Positions 47,054 through 56,188 of a DNA stretch of 64,000 nt are shown piece after piece; the first letter of the stretch is position 1, and each line of letters begins with the position of its first letter. Made by a program: the position numbers and the translations under genes. A model generated the notes under the pieces. It searched no databases. It had not been told where the DNA came from and saw only the letters and a list, made by a program, of their open reading frames with translations. Source of the stretch: Peribacillus folii (lineage in GTDB: Bacteria > Bacillota > Bacilli > Bacillales > DSM-1321); assembly GCF_030271255.1 (NCBI RefSeq), contig NZ_JASJOM010000001.1:124001-188000 (forward strand), given 5' to 3'.

Positions 47054-47171
47054 AATTAAAAGGTCACCTTTCTTTACATAGGGAGATACATATCTATCCT
47101 ATCAAATTATGATGCAATCCACAATTATTGTTTACTAGGAATCATCAAATCCAGGTGGGCATTTCCCGGAA

Positions 47172-47200
47172 AATAAAAAAGCTGTCTTGTGACAGCTTTT
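47172..47200 (-). terminator. Terminator after spoIIB
   Basis: Stem AAAAGCTGTC / GACAGCTTTT with a four-base loop followed by TTATTTTCC on the minus strand. Confidence 0.85.
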
Positions 47201-47238
47201 GACAGGGAGCTTGTCCAACTGGATAGTCCCTTTTCCCG

Positions 47239-48210
47239 TTAACTTGTTGCACTTTGGTAATTCAATAAAAAATCCAGGAGGCTTGCTTGTGCCTTGAGCA
47301 GCTCGTCTTCCTTTTTGGAACTCTCAAACTCGGTAATCGATTGTGCCGCTGCCGTTAGGTCAGCATTCATTTTAGTTAACCCTTCGGATACTTTCGCCGC
47401 TTTCAGTTCATTCAGATCTTTCTTCAGCGCCTCCCTGTTTACCGTCGCTTCTTTACCGCGAAGCTTGGCAGCCGATATTTCCGCTAGCGAAGCATATACC
47501 GTCTTCATCTTGTCGAGGTTTTTTTCATCCCCCTGGCTTTTTCCGGACGCTTCAAGGTTGATTTCCTTCCAGTAAACATCCACATCATACGACTTTAAGA
47601 ATAAGGCCAGCTCCTTGCTTGAAGCGAGGCTCTCTGCAGAACCAAGGAATAAATAATAGCTGTCTTCCAGTTTGAAGATTTCAGCGGGAACCTGCTTTTC
47701 GAGGATTTTCTTTTGTACCTGCCTGGCTGCATCCTCGCTGCTGAACACTCCGCCCTGCACAAGAAATGTCTTCAGCTGCGTCGCATTCCCCTTCACTGCG
47801 GCTTTTTTATCTTCCACCGGAGCCTTCGTTGAAATCGGGGTCTCGGCCGAGGGGACCGCCGCTTTCTCCCTGGTGATCGTTTTAACGGCAATCAAGCCAA
47901 GAATCGATCCAAAGAACACGGCGCAAATGACAGCGATCAAAAATGTCTTAATCGGCCTTTTTTCCGAGCCTTTCCGCGAGCTGGCACCAAAGCCGATCAG
48001 CTTCGGGATTTTTTTCTTCGGGGGCGTGGGGACCAATACGATCTTGTTCTCGTTGGTTTCATCAGGCAAAATCCATTCAAAGCTATCATCTTGCCGTTCC
48101 TGCTCTTCACTCGCTGCCTCTTCCCTTTCAATCCTGCCATTATCGGCAAATCCTTTTTCTTCCCCATTTATCTTAATCTTAATACCTTTGCTTTTTCCTG
48201 GCTTGCCCAC
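47239..48210 (-). CDS. spoIIB: Stage II sporulation protein B (SPOR domain)
   Basis: 323-aa membrane protein that helps septal peptidoglycan dissolution and SpoIIM/D/P localisation before engulfment. It has a charged cytoplasmic N-terminus, one membrane helix (about 90-113, IKTFLIAVICAVFFGSILGL) and an extracellular SPOR-like repeat (about 140-215) that binds septal peptidoglycan. The GTG at 48210 follows GGAGAGGAGG. It is upstream of maf-radC. Confidence 0.88.
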   Translation of the reverse strand: MGKPGKSKGIKIKINGEEKGFADNGRIEREEAASEEQERQDDSFEWILPDETNENKIVLVPTPPKKKIPKLIGFGASSRKGSEKRPIKTFLIAVICAVFFGSILGLIAVKTITREKAAVPSAETPISTKAPVEDKKAAVKGNATQLKTFLVQGGVFSSEDAARQVQKKILEKQVPAEIFKLEDSYYLFLGSAESLASSKELALFLKSYDVDVYWKEINLEASGKSQGDEKNLDKMKTVYASLAEISAAKLRGKEATVNREALKKDLNELKAAKVSEGLTKMNADLTAAAQSITEFESSKKEDELLKAQASLLDFLLNYQSATS

Positions 48211-48516
48211 TTTTTTTCCTCCTCTCCAAATCATTTTTTCCATCCTATCATAGTGCAAAAAAAAAATAACAAGACTTTTGTCGTCTTGTCATTAATAGGT
48301 TTCGTCAAATTTTCCCTTTTACCGACCGCCTGGCTGAGAGGGTCTTCTTGTCCACTGGTACTTCTGGTTCATGATTGCCTCAATATCCATGCCTCACAGA
48401 TTATGGAGCTGCCCGATTCTCCTTCCCCCCTCCTTGGAAATGGGGGAAATTCACTAGCTCTGCTAATCGAGGGCTCATTAGACAAATTCCCCCATTTGCA
48501 GCATGGTCCTTTACGC
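48211..48516. other. Intergenic region comC-spoIIB
   Basis: No gene seen. It contains a GC-rich hairpin TTCCCCC / GGGGGAA (48423-48448) without a U-tract, and a poly-A stretch before spoIIB. Confidence 0.5.
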
Positions 48517-49269
48517 TCATCTTAGGAGGCTTACATACAAACTTACAATATCTTCGCCCCAATAATAAGCCGTCAATGTTCCAAAAACGATGTACGGGCC
48601 GAATGGGATGACAGTTTTCTTATTAAGGGCACCACTGAGCATCCCGATGATGCCAAAGAATGCCCCATAAAAACTCGCAAAAAGGAAGGATAATAGCATA
48701 AGCTTCGTACCCAAGGTAAATCCGATCACTGCAAACAGTTTAATATCACCGCCACCCATACCGCCCTTGCTCACTACGGCGATCAGAAGGGGCAGACTGA
48801 ACCCGATTGCCGCACCAGCTAGCGAATCCCACCACGGTGACAGCGGGAACGATATCCGGAGGATAATAAAAATCAGCATAAAGAAAAGCAGGATTTTATC
48901 AGGTATGAGCATATAGGTCACATCGGATACAAAGATGATCATGAACAACGAAATCAATGTCCAGCATATAAGTAGCTCACCCGAATAACCGAGGAATAGC
49001 GGAGCTGATACAAATAAAATGCCCGTCAGCATTTCCACGATCGGATATAGAAGGGAAATCCCCGCTTTACAGCCCCGGCATTTCCCGCCCTGCAGCACAT
49101 AGGAAATGACCGGTATCAGCTCAAGAGATGTCAAGGTACGCCCACAGGAGGGACAAGCGGAGCGACGGTTCACAAATGGGGTGCTTACCGGAACACTTAA
49201 GCCGACAACATTAAAAAATGAACCTAAAATCAAGCCTAGTATGAATATATAGACGTGGGTAACCATCAT
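48517..49269 (-). CDS. comC: Type IV prepilin peptidase ComC
   Basis: Membrane aspartyl protease that cleaves and methylates the ComG pseudopilins needed for DNA uptake. The 250-aa product has the zinc-ribbon cysteines (39, 42, 64, 67: CPSC and CRGC) and the catalytic aspartates Asp 116 (VSDVTYMLIPD) and Asp 175 (GGMGGGDIKLF). There is no ribosome site of its own. The ATG at 49269 overlaps the stop of a small upstream ORF, which suggests coupled translation. Confidence 0.94.
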   Translation of the reverse strand: MMVTHVYIFILGLILGSFFNVVGLSVPVSTPFVNRRSACPSCGRTLTSLELIPVISYVLQGGKCRGCKAGISLLYPIVEMLTGILFVSAPLFLGYSGELLICWTLISLFMIIFVSDVTYMLIPDKILLFFMLIFIILRISFPLSPWWDSLAGAAIGFSLPLLIAVVSKGGMGGGDIKLFAVIGFTLGTKLMLLSFLFASFYGAFFGIIGMLSGALNKKTVIPFGPYIVFGTLTAYYWGEDIVSLYVSLLR

Positions 49270-49391
49270 TCAAGCAACATGCACAAGGAAACCGTCCATC
49301 TGGCCCGTTTCCCGACCTGCATATCCTCCATCAGCATGTCCCATGTTTTTGCCAGGACATCCCTTTTTCGAAACTCATTACGGTTCCTCAT
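49266..49391 (-). CDS. Small ORF translationally coupled to comC (41 aa)
   Basis: A 41-residue frame beginning MRNRNEFRKRDVLAKTW and ending SLCMLLE. Its ATG at 49391 is 7 nt after a strong GGGGAGG site, and its TGA overlaps the comC ATG (ATGA). The peptide is basic, with many Met residues, and shows no known family. It may be a leader peptide whose translation delivers ribosomes to comC. Confidence 0.6.
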   Translation of the reverse strand: MRNRNEFRKRDVLAKTWDMLMEDMQVGKRARWTVSLCMLLE

Positions 49392-49597
49392 GTCATTTCC
49401 TCCCCGTATTTACTCTTCAGGCCGGCCCGTCAAAAGCCTGTTGATTCTAGAAACAATATATAAGCATATTTTAACAAATATACGTCGAGTTGACGGACAA
49501 AAACTTCATGAAAGGATTGGATCTCCCCGTAATTCCCCTCTGGCTCTTCCAAATATTCACTTCATGGCAAAATTGATCGGTTTCCGATTCGGACCGA

Positions 49598-50878
49598 TCA
49601 GTCATGCAGGAATGATCTCGCAAGTGAAAGGAAATGCAGGGAACCTGTGATGACAAGCGCTTCTTTATCCCCTGTTTTCCGCCTTCCTTCCGTAATGGCT
49701 GCCTGCCAATTCGTGATCAGTACTTTATTCTTATGATGAGAGGCTTCATAAAGCGCCTGCGCAGCCTCCGCGCGATCATGGGCGAACTCGGTAATGATGA
49801 CTTCAAGCGCATCTTTTTCAAGTTCATGAAGCATCTTGGCATAATCTTTATCCTTGAATGAGCTGAAAATGAATCGGTAGTCATAGTCAGGGTAATGCAC
49901 TTTCAGCGTATCCATGAGGACCTCGATGCCCGCCGGATTATGGGCACCATCCATGATCACCAAAGGCTCTTCGGATGCTCTCTCAAAACGGCCATTCCAT
50001 TTTGCTTCCGCGATTCCCCTGCGGATGCTATTTTCATCGATATGTTCAAGGGCGATCAGGACAGCAGCAATGGCCAATGCCGCATTCTCGATTTGATGCT
50101 GGCCCAACATGCTCATTTCAATATGATCGATGGTCCTATTTCCTTGCGTAAACGAAAAGCTCTGCCCGCTTTCACTTTTTTTGATATGCCCGATTTGAAA
50201 GTCCCTGCCTGATTGGTAATACGGAGCACCAACTGCAATCGCTCTTTCTCCGATTACGTCCGCCGGTTCTTTCGCCGTCACCCCGCTTATGACCGGCGCC
50301 CCGCTTTTGATGATGCCTGCCTTCTCTGCAGCGATTTCCGCCAGTGTGTCACCGAGGATATTCGTATGCTCCAAAGATATCGAGGTAATGATCGAAAGCA
50401 GTGGCTTGATGACATTCGTCGTATCCAGCCTGCCTCCAAGCCCGGTTTCCAGCAAAACCAAATCCGCCTCTTTCTTGCTAAAATAAGAGAATGCCATAGC
50501 TGTCAGGATTTCGAATTGAGTGGGATGATTCCCTGCTTCATCCATCTCTTGGATGAACGGCCGCAGTTCCGTGAAGACGGACACGAACTCTTCATCGCTG
50601 ATTTCCGCTGCATTTATCTTCAGCTGCTCATTCATGCGGATTAAATACGGCGAGGTGAAGGACGCGACCCGGACGCCTTCTGCCATCAGCATCCCTTTCA
50701 TATACTGCAGTGTCGAACCTTTCCCATTCGAGCCGGCAATATGTATATACGTTAACCCTTCATGCGGATTGCCTAATTTACTTAATAATGCTTCCATCCG
50801 TGACAATCCGAAATTCATGCCCAACCGGACTTGCCGCCGTTCAAAAAAATGATTGATTTCTTCCATGGTCGTTGTCAT
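49598..50878 (-). CDS. folC: Bifunctional folylpolyglutamate/dihydrofolate synthase
   Basis: Adds glutamate to folates, using ATP. The 426-aa product has the P-loop IAGSNGKGST (about 47-56), the FTSPYLIRMNEQ loop, and the C-terminal Mur-ligase-like domain with DGAHNPAG. In B. subtilis folC directly follows valS. Here an ATP-grasp cassette on the opposite strand separates them. Confidence 0.96.
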   Translation of the reverse strand: MTTTMEEINHFFERRQVRLGMNFGLSRMEALLSKLGNPHEGLTYIHIAGSNGKGSTLQYMKGMLMAEGVRVASFTSPYLIRMNEQLKINAAEISDEEFVSVFTELRPFIQEMDEAGNHPTQFEILTAMAFSYFSKKEADLVLLETGLGGRLDTTNVIKPLLSIITSISLEHTNILGDTLAEIAAEKAGIIKSGAPVISGVTAKEPADVIGERAIAVGAPYYQSGRDFQIGHIKKSESGQSFSFTQGNRTIDHIEMSMLGQHQIENAALAIAAVLIALEHIDENSIRRGIAEAKWNGRFERASEEPLVIMDGAHNPAGIEVLMDTLKVHYPDYDYRFIFSSFKDKDYAKMLHELEKDALEVIITEFAHDRAEAAQALYEASHHKNKVLITNWQAAITEGRRKTGDKEALVITGSLHFLSLARSFLHD

Positions 50879-50976
50879 TAAACCTCGAGCCCCCTCTATC
50901 TTTCTACCGCTCTAATGCGTTAAGATTATTTTATCAATATATGAACGATTAACCTAGATGAAAGGTAGTGTATTCC

Positions 50977-51918
50977 ATGAAAACTTCTGACATCCACTGT
51001 TGGATTGTCGTGAATGGCTATTTACAGCATGATAAATTTTCCAGTTTGGCTTTATTCATTCAAGCAGCAGCCGAAAGAAAAAAAATCAAGGCAACCTTAA
51101 TGCGAAACTCAGATCTAATTCCCGTCATCGAAAAAGGAGTCCCTTTACTTAAGGGAGCGTTTGGAAAGCTGCCTGATTTTGTCCTATTCATGGACAAAGA
51201 CATCCATTTGGCGCGCCACTTGGAATTGCTCGGCCTTCCGGTTTACAACAGCAGTTCTGCCATCGATATTTGCGACAGCAAAGCGAAAACGCATCAAGCA
51301 CTGGCAGGGCATAACATTGCGATGCCAAAGACTGTCTTCCCTCCTTTCACATACGAGGGGATTGAACGGGCCGATATGGATGCTTTTATGAAAATCGGGA
51401 GCGAACTTGGATTCCCGCTTGTCGTCAAGGAGTCCTACGGTTCTTTCGGGGAACAAGTCTATTTGATTCAAACGGAAGAAGAACTTCTCAGGGCGGTCCG
51501 TCATCTTGGCCACAAACCATTCATCATCCAGGAATTCATCAGGCACAGCAAAGGACGGGACATTCGTGTCAATGTCGTCGGCAATCAGGTCATAGCTGCG
51601 ATGCAGCGCCATTCCGAGATTGACTTCCGGGCCAACATGACAGCTGGGGGCAGGGCCCAGCCCTATACGCCCACAAAGGAGGAAGCAAACCTGGCGATCC
51701 GTTGTGCAGAGATTCTCGGCGCCTCATTTGCCGGCGTCGATTTGTTGTTCGGTGAAGATGGGCCGCTTTTGTGCGAGGTCAATTCCAATTCGCATTTGCT
51801 GAATATATATGAATGCACCGGCATCAACATCGCGGACAGCATGTTTGATTATATGCTGGACAATTTAGGAAAAGGGAGAGCGTCAAATGAAAAAGCAAGC
51901 AGGCTGGCTGATTTATAA
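50977..51918 (+). CDS. RimK-like ATP-grasp ligase A
   Basis: 313-aa ATP-grasp protein. A pre-ATP-grasp domain covers about 1-100, followed by ATP-binding motifs LGFPLVVKESYGSFGEQVYL (about 145-163) and IIQEFIRHSKGRDIRVNVVG (about 183-202), and the metal-binding LLCEVNSNSHLLNI (264-277, Glu 267 and Asn 269). The TGINIAD ending is typical of RimK-type glutamate ligases. The ATG at 50977 follows AAAGGTAG. The substrate is unknown. It overlaps the next gene by 32 bp and lies between folC and valS on the opposite strand. Confidence 0.85.
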   Translation: MKTSDIHCWIVVNGYLQHDKFSSLALFIQAAAERKKIKATLMRNSDLIPVIEKGVPLLKGAFGKLPDFVLFMDKDIHLARHLELLGLPVYNSSSAIDICDSKAKTHQALAGHNIAMPKTVFPPFTYEGIERADMDAFMKIGSELGFPLVVKESYGSFGEQVYLIQTEEELLRAVRHLGHKPFIIQEFIRHSKGRDIRVNVVGNQVIAAMQRHSEIDFRANMTAGGRAQPYTPTKEEANLAIRCAEILGASFAGVDLLFGEDGPLLCEVNSNSHLLNIYECTGINIADSMFDYMLDNLGKGRASNEKASRLADL

Positions 51919-52756
51919 TCGCGAGGATGCCGAAAAAAATAAAGGCTACATAGATTGGATGCTGGACGAGGCAAGCAAGCTTGATCTTGATTTGCATTTC
52001 TACCATCGTGAAGACCTTCGGATCGGTCATCGCTGCAATGCGTTATATGCGGAGCATGTGCTGGGGCCAATCACACCGCCAGACTTTGCCATCGTGCGGA
52101 CCATCGATCCTTTTTTCACAAGACAGCTGGAGCAAATCGGGATTGTTTGCTTCAACTCCTCTTTCGTATCCGAAATGGCGAATGACAAAGCAAAGACCCA
52201 TCAGTATTTATCGACGTTGGGAATTCCGATGGCCGATACCGTATATTGCAGCGGACGGCCAAAGGCAACTGATATGACCTTTCCTTTCATCGCTAAAGAA
52301 ACAAAAGGCCGCGGCGGGAAGCAGGTGTATTTAATCAAGAATGACGCAGATTTGGCCCAGTTGAATGATGGAAACTGGATCGTGCAGCAACCCGGCCGAT
52401 TCGGACAGGATATCCGTGTTTTTGTCATAGGCAAACAAGTGAAGGCCGCCGTGCTCCGCGAATCAGCTTCCAGCTTCAAGGCGAATTATACGTTAGGCGG
52501 AACCGCTTCCTTATATGAACTGGCTCCCCATGATTTAGCGCTGGTGGAAAGAATCATCGAAGCGTTTGAATTCGGCCTGGTCGGCATCGATTTCATTTTT
52601 GCCGAAGACGGCAGCCTGATGCTCAATGAAATCGAGGATGTCGTCGGGAGCCGTACTCTAAGTGCCTTGAGCGAGATCAATATCGTAAGGGAGTACCTCA
52701 CATTCATCAAGGAAAGGATCAACTCCCTTCATGACGTTCAAGATTATCATGAATAA
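51887..52756 (+). CDS. RimK-like ATP-grasp ligase B
   Basis: 289-aa partner of ligase A with the same domain order. It shares the pre-grasp hinge NDKAKTHQ with A (DSKAKTHQ) and has FIAKETKGRGGKQVYLI (about 134-150), QDIRVFVIG, and a variant metal motif LNEIEDVVGSR (246-256). There EIE replaces the EVN of A. The ATG follows GGGAGAG within the end of gene A. The two are diverged paralogues and may act in sequence or as a complex on an unknown amine or carboxylate substrate. Confidence 0.85.
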   Translation: MKKQAGWLIYNREDAEKNKGYIDWMLDEASKLDLDLHFYHREDLRIGHRCNALYAEHVLGPITPPDFAIVRTIDPFFTRQLEQIGIVCFNSSFVSEMANDKAKTHQYLSTLGIPMADTVYCSGRPKATDMTFPFIAKETKGRGGKQVYLIKNDADLAQLNDGNWIVQQPGRFGQDIRVFVIGKQVKAAVLRESASSFKANYTLGGTASLYELAPHDLALVERIIEAFEFGLVGIDFIFAEDGSLMLNEIEDVVGSRTLSALSEINIVREYLTFIKERINSLHDVQDYHE

Positions 52757-52792
52757 AAAGGAGGAACCAGCCAATGTGCTGGTTCCTCCTTT
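52756..52792. terminator. Bidirectional terminator between ligase B and valS
   Basis: Perfect 13-bp stem AGGAGGAACCAGC / GCTGGTTCCTCCT with A and T flanks. It serves both converging units. Confidence 0.88.
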
Positions 52793-52797
52793 CATGC

Positions 52798-55449
52798 TTA
52801 CAGTTGTTTCAATTCATTGATTCTGTGGATCACGGAGTCGCGTTTTTCGCTATAGTCTTTTTCCTTGGCCCGCTCTTCTTCAATGACGCTTGCCGGCGCC
52901 TTCTTGACGAAGCCCTCGTTGCCTAATTTTTTCTGTACACGTTCCACTTCTTTATTGAGTTTGTCGAGCTCTTTCTCAAGACGTTTCACTTCTTCATCAA
53001 TATTGATCAGTCCTGTAAGCGGGAGGATCAGCTCCACTCCGGTTACGACAGCCGTCATCGCCTGGGCTGGCTCTTCGACTTCAATGCCGATCGTCAATTG
53101 TTCAGGATTACAGAAGCGTTCAATATAACTGCTATTCTTCTGCAGGGTCGCCAAGGTGGATTCGTCCTTCGCTTTTAAAATCAAGTTGATTTTTTTGCTT
53201 AGCGGCGTATTCACCTCAGCCCGAATGTTACGGACGGAGCGGATGATTTCAACAAGCAGCTTCATTTCCTCGGCTGCAGCCGTATCCGTCAATTCTTCGT
53301 TCACTTCCGGCCAAGCGGCAACAGTGATGGACTCTCCTTGATGCGGTAGGTTTTGCCAGATTTCTTCAGTGATGAACGGCATGAAGGGATGCAACAGCCT
53401 CATCGTATTATCGAGCACGTAAGCCAAGATTGAACGTGTCGTTTTCTTAGCCGCTTCGTCTTCACCGTATAATGGAAGCTTCGCCATTTCAATATACCAG
53501 TCACAGAAGTCATCCCAAATGAAGTTATAAAGTACACGGCCGACTTCACCGAATTCATAACGGTCCGCAAGTCTCGTCACGTTCGTGATCGTTTCATTCA
53601 AACGTGTCAAAATCCATTTATCTGCTACGGATTTGTCGCCGCTTAAATCGATTTCATCGTACGTCATTCCATTCATGTTCATTAAAGCAAATCGGGATGC
53701 GTTCCAAATCTTATTGGAGAAGTTCCAAACCGCCTCGACTTTTTCCGTACTGTAACGAAGATCCTGACCTGGTGAGCTGCCTGTCGATAAGAAGTAACGC
53801 AGGGAGTCTGCTCCGTATTGATCGATGACATCCATCGGATCGACACCATTGCCAAGCGATTTACTCATCTTGCGTCCTTGTTCATCACGAACGAGGCCGT
53901 GGATCAGTACATCTTCGAATGGACGTTCACCCGTGAACTCAAGAGCTTGGAAAATCATCCTTGAAACCCAGAAGAAGATGATGTCATAGCCTGTCACAAG
54001 TGCGCCGGTCGGGTAGTAGCGTTTGAAATCGACACTCTCGGCATCAGGCCAGCCCATCGTCGAGAACGGCCATAAAGCCGAGCTGAACCATGTATCCAGA
54101 ACGTCTGTATCTTGTTCCCAGTTCTCCGCATCCGCTGGTTCTTCATGTCCTACATACACTTCACCTGTTTCTTTATGGTACCAGGCCGGAATGCGGTGGC
54201 CCCACCAAAGCTGACGGGAAATGCACCAGTCGCGAATATTTTCCATCCAGTGTAAATACGTTTTTTCGAAACGGTCTGGGACAAAATGGACTTTTTCATC
54301 ATCCGACCCTTTTTGAAGCTCCACCGAAGCATCAGCAAGCGGCTGCATTTTAACGAACCATTGCGTGGAAAGATACGGCTCGACAACAGCTCCGCTTCTT
54401 TCTGAATGCCCGACTGAGTGCAGGTGATCTTCGATTTTGAAAAGGACGCCCTCTTCCTGAAGGTCTTTGACGATTTGTTTACGGCATTCAAAACGATCCA
54501 TGCCTTCATATTTACCGGCCTTATCATTCATCGAGCCATCTTCATGCATGACGAGGATACGCTCCAGATCATGACGGTTGCCGATTTCAAAGTCATTCGG
54601 ATCATGTGCAGGTGTAATTTTAACCGCACCGGAACCGAATTCCATATCGACATAATCATCACCGACAATCGGGATTTCCCGGCCCGTGAATGGCAGGCGG
54701 ACCATTTTGCCGATCAAATGCTTATACCGATCATCTTCAGGGTGTACAGCAACCGCCGTATCGCCTAGCATCGTTTCCGGACGGGTCGTGGCTATTTCGA
54801 TTTCACCCGTACCATCCACCAACGGATATTTCATATGATAAAACGCACCTTGAACATCCTTGTATATGACCTCGATATCGGATAGCGCCGTTTTCGTCGA
54901 TGGATCCCAGTTGATGATGTATTCACCCCGGTAAATCAGGCCTTTGTTGTAAAGGGAAACGAATACTTCACGGACCGCTTTAGAAAGCCCCTCATCAAGC
55001 GTGAAGCGTTCACGCGTATAATCAAGGCCAAGACCAAGCTTTGACCACTGTTCACGGATATGGCTTGCATATTCTTCCTTCCATTTCCATGTTTCTTCAA
55101 CGAACTTTTCCCGTCCCAGGTCATAGCGGCTTACGCCTTCGGCACGAAGTTTCTGTTCCACTTTCGCTTGCGTCGCGATACCGGCATGGTCCATGCCCGG
55201 CAGCCATAAAACATCATAGCCTTGCATCCTTTTCATGCGCGTCAATATATCTTGAAGCGTCGTGTCCCATGCATGGCCGAGATGCAGCTTGCCTGTCACA
55301 TTCGGCGGAGGGATGACAATCGTATAAGGTTCTTTTTTATCGTCACCCGTCGTTTCAAAAAACTTCCCATCAAGCCACCATTTATAGCGGCCTTTCTCTA
55401 TTGTCTGCGGATCATATTTAGTCGGCATTGAAATCTGGTTCTCTTCCAT
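52798..55449 (-). CDS. valS: Valyl-tRNA synthetase
   Basis: Charges tRNA-Val. The 883-aa class Ia enzyme has the HIGH-type motif [12 protein letters not shown] (about 50-61), an editing domain (about 190-350), KMSKS in [11 protein letters not shown] (about 524-534) and a C-terminal coiled coil (about 815-880). It is controlled by a T-box leader. The AAAAGGAGG ribosome site is strong. Confidence 0.98.
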   Translation of the reverse strand: MEENQISMPTKYDPQTIEKGRYKWWLDGKFFETTGDDKKEPYTIVIPPPNVTGKLHLGHAWDTTLQDILTRMKRMQGYDVLWLPGMDHAGIATQAKVEQKLRAEGVSRYDLGREKFVEETWKWKEEYASHIREQWSKLGLGLDYTRERFTLDEGLSKAVREVFVSLYNKGLIYRGEYIINWDPSTKTALSDIEVIYKDVQGAFYHMKYPLVDGTGEIEIATTRPETMLGDTAVAVHPEDDRYKHLIGKMVRLPFTGREIPIVGDDYVDMEFGSGAVKITPAHDPNDFEIGNRHDLERILVMHEDGSMNDKAGKYEGMDRFECRKQIVKDLQEEGVLFKIEDHLHSVGHSERSGAVVEPYLSTQWFVKMQPLADASVELQKGSDDEKVHFVPDRFEKTYLHWMENIRDWCISRQLWWGHRIPAWYHKETGEVYVGHEEPADAENWEQDTDVLDTWFSSALWPFSTMGWPDAESVDFKRYYPTGALVTGYDIIFFWVSRMIFQALEFTGERPFEDVLIHGLVRDEQGRKMSKSLGNGVDPMDVIDQYGADSLRYFLSTGSSPGQDLRYSTEKVEAVWNFSNKIWNASRFALMNMNGMTYDEIDLSGDKSVADKWILTRLNETITNVTRLADRYEFGEVGRVLYNFIWDDFCDWYIEMAKLPLYGEDEAAKKTTRSILAYVLDNTMRLLHPFMPFITEEIWQNLPHQGESITVAAWPEVNEELTDTAAAEEMKLLVEIIRSVRNIRAEVNTPLSKKINLILKAKDESTLATLQKNSSYIERFCNPEQLTIGIEVEEPAQAMTAVVTGVELILPLTGLINIDEEVKRLEKELDKLNKEVERVQKKLGNEGFVKKAPASVIEEERAKEKDYSEKRDSVIHRINELKQL

Positions 55450-55755
55450 ATCATTTCCTCCTTTTGGGCATAAAAAAAACTTCCATCATCATAAAAGGAC
55501 GAAGGAAGTTGTTCGCGGTGCCACCTTTTTTCCGAAATAAGATAAAGCATCCCTTTCGGCTCTCAAATCGGATAACGGCTCTTCACCGGCCTTCGCTACT
55601 AAAGATTTTTCACGAAAACTGCTCGCGGACGACTTCGGATGCTGCTGCCTGGAAGCCTCCCACCAATTGGCTTCCTCTCTGAAAGGTGCATGTCATCTTA
55701 CTAATTCCGGTCTTAGCATTGATTTATATTCATATGTAAAATCATTAAATGCATA
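55450..55755 (-). ncRNA. T-box leader of valS
   Basis: Contains the T-box AGGTGGCACCGCGAAC (minus strand, 55511-55526), an antiterminator/terminator switch, and an upstream stem I region with the paired AGGAAGCCAATTGG / GGGAGGCTTCC elements. A GTC within GAAGTCGTCCGCG near 55630 may be the valine specifier. That assignment is tentative. Confidence 0.88.
55471..55510 (-). terminator. T-box-controlled terminator of valS
   Basis: Stem AACTTCC / GGAAGTT followed by TTTTTTTATG on the minus strand, just 3' of the T-box. Confidence 0.82.
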
Positions 55756-55761
55756 TAGTAT

Positions 55762-55791
55762 ATAGTACAAAAAATATGGGGCTAGAGTCAA
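55762..55791 (-). promoter_or_regulatory. Probable SigA promoter of valS
   Basis: Minus strand TTGACT (55786-55791), 18 bp, TACTAT (55762-55767), upstream of the T-box leader. Confidence 0.65.
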
Positions 55792-55935
55792 TCATCTTTT
55801 CGCTTACTTTTTTTAAAGAAGCAGGGACATTGCTATTTCATAGTATCCTCCACTAATGCTCATTGTGACGGCTTTTTCACCTTTTCCACTGCCACCCATA
55901 GTATATTAGAAGTCCTAAAAAGGAAGGTAATGAAT

Positions 55936-56127
55936 ATGAAACGAAGATATACTCCCTACACTTTACCGCCTTGGATGAAAAAATTCCGCGGTGTCTGCCA
56001 GCAGTTCATCGTTCCCTTCATCGTTTTCCAAGGATTGCGGACACTGATTTTCCCGACGTTCTTTGATATGCTCCTGTTGGTTGCATTCATTTTCCTGGCC
56101 TTGTCTTTATACTTCGAATGGATTTAA
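55936..56127 (+). CDS. Small basic membrane protein of unknown function (63 aa)
   Basis: 63 aa with a basic N-terminus (MKRRYTPYTLPPWMKKFRG) and one long or two short hydrophobic segments (QQFIVPFIVFQGLRTLIF and MLLLVAFIFLALSLYF). The ATG at 55936 is 8 nt after GGAAGG. An ATG two codons upstream is too close. It lies alone between valS and ysxE on the plus strand. I do not recognise a family. Confidence 0.7.
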   Translation: MKRRYTPYTLPPWMKKFRGVCQQFIVPFIVFQGLRTLIFPTFFDMLLLVAFIFLALSLYFEWI

Positions 56128-56141
56128 TTATGCCCTAACAG

Positions 56142-56188
56142 CAAAAAAATATACATGACTGGAGATGATCCAATCATGTATATTTAGC
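56142..56188. terminator. AT-rich hairpin between the small membrane gene and ysxE
   Basis: Arms AATATACATGA / TCATGTATATT, flanked by an A run on one side. A weak candidate for stopping either converging transcript. Confidence 0.45.

Noticed and set aside
48423-48448. GC hairpin as comC terminator
   Set aside because: Stem is short with a 12-base loop and no uridine tract on the minus strand.
49430-49500. ComK-box-like AT-rich sequence upstream of the comC small ORF
   Set aside because: Only partial A4-N5-T4 matches were seen and the pairing distance does not fit clearly, so I do not call a ComK site.
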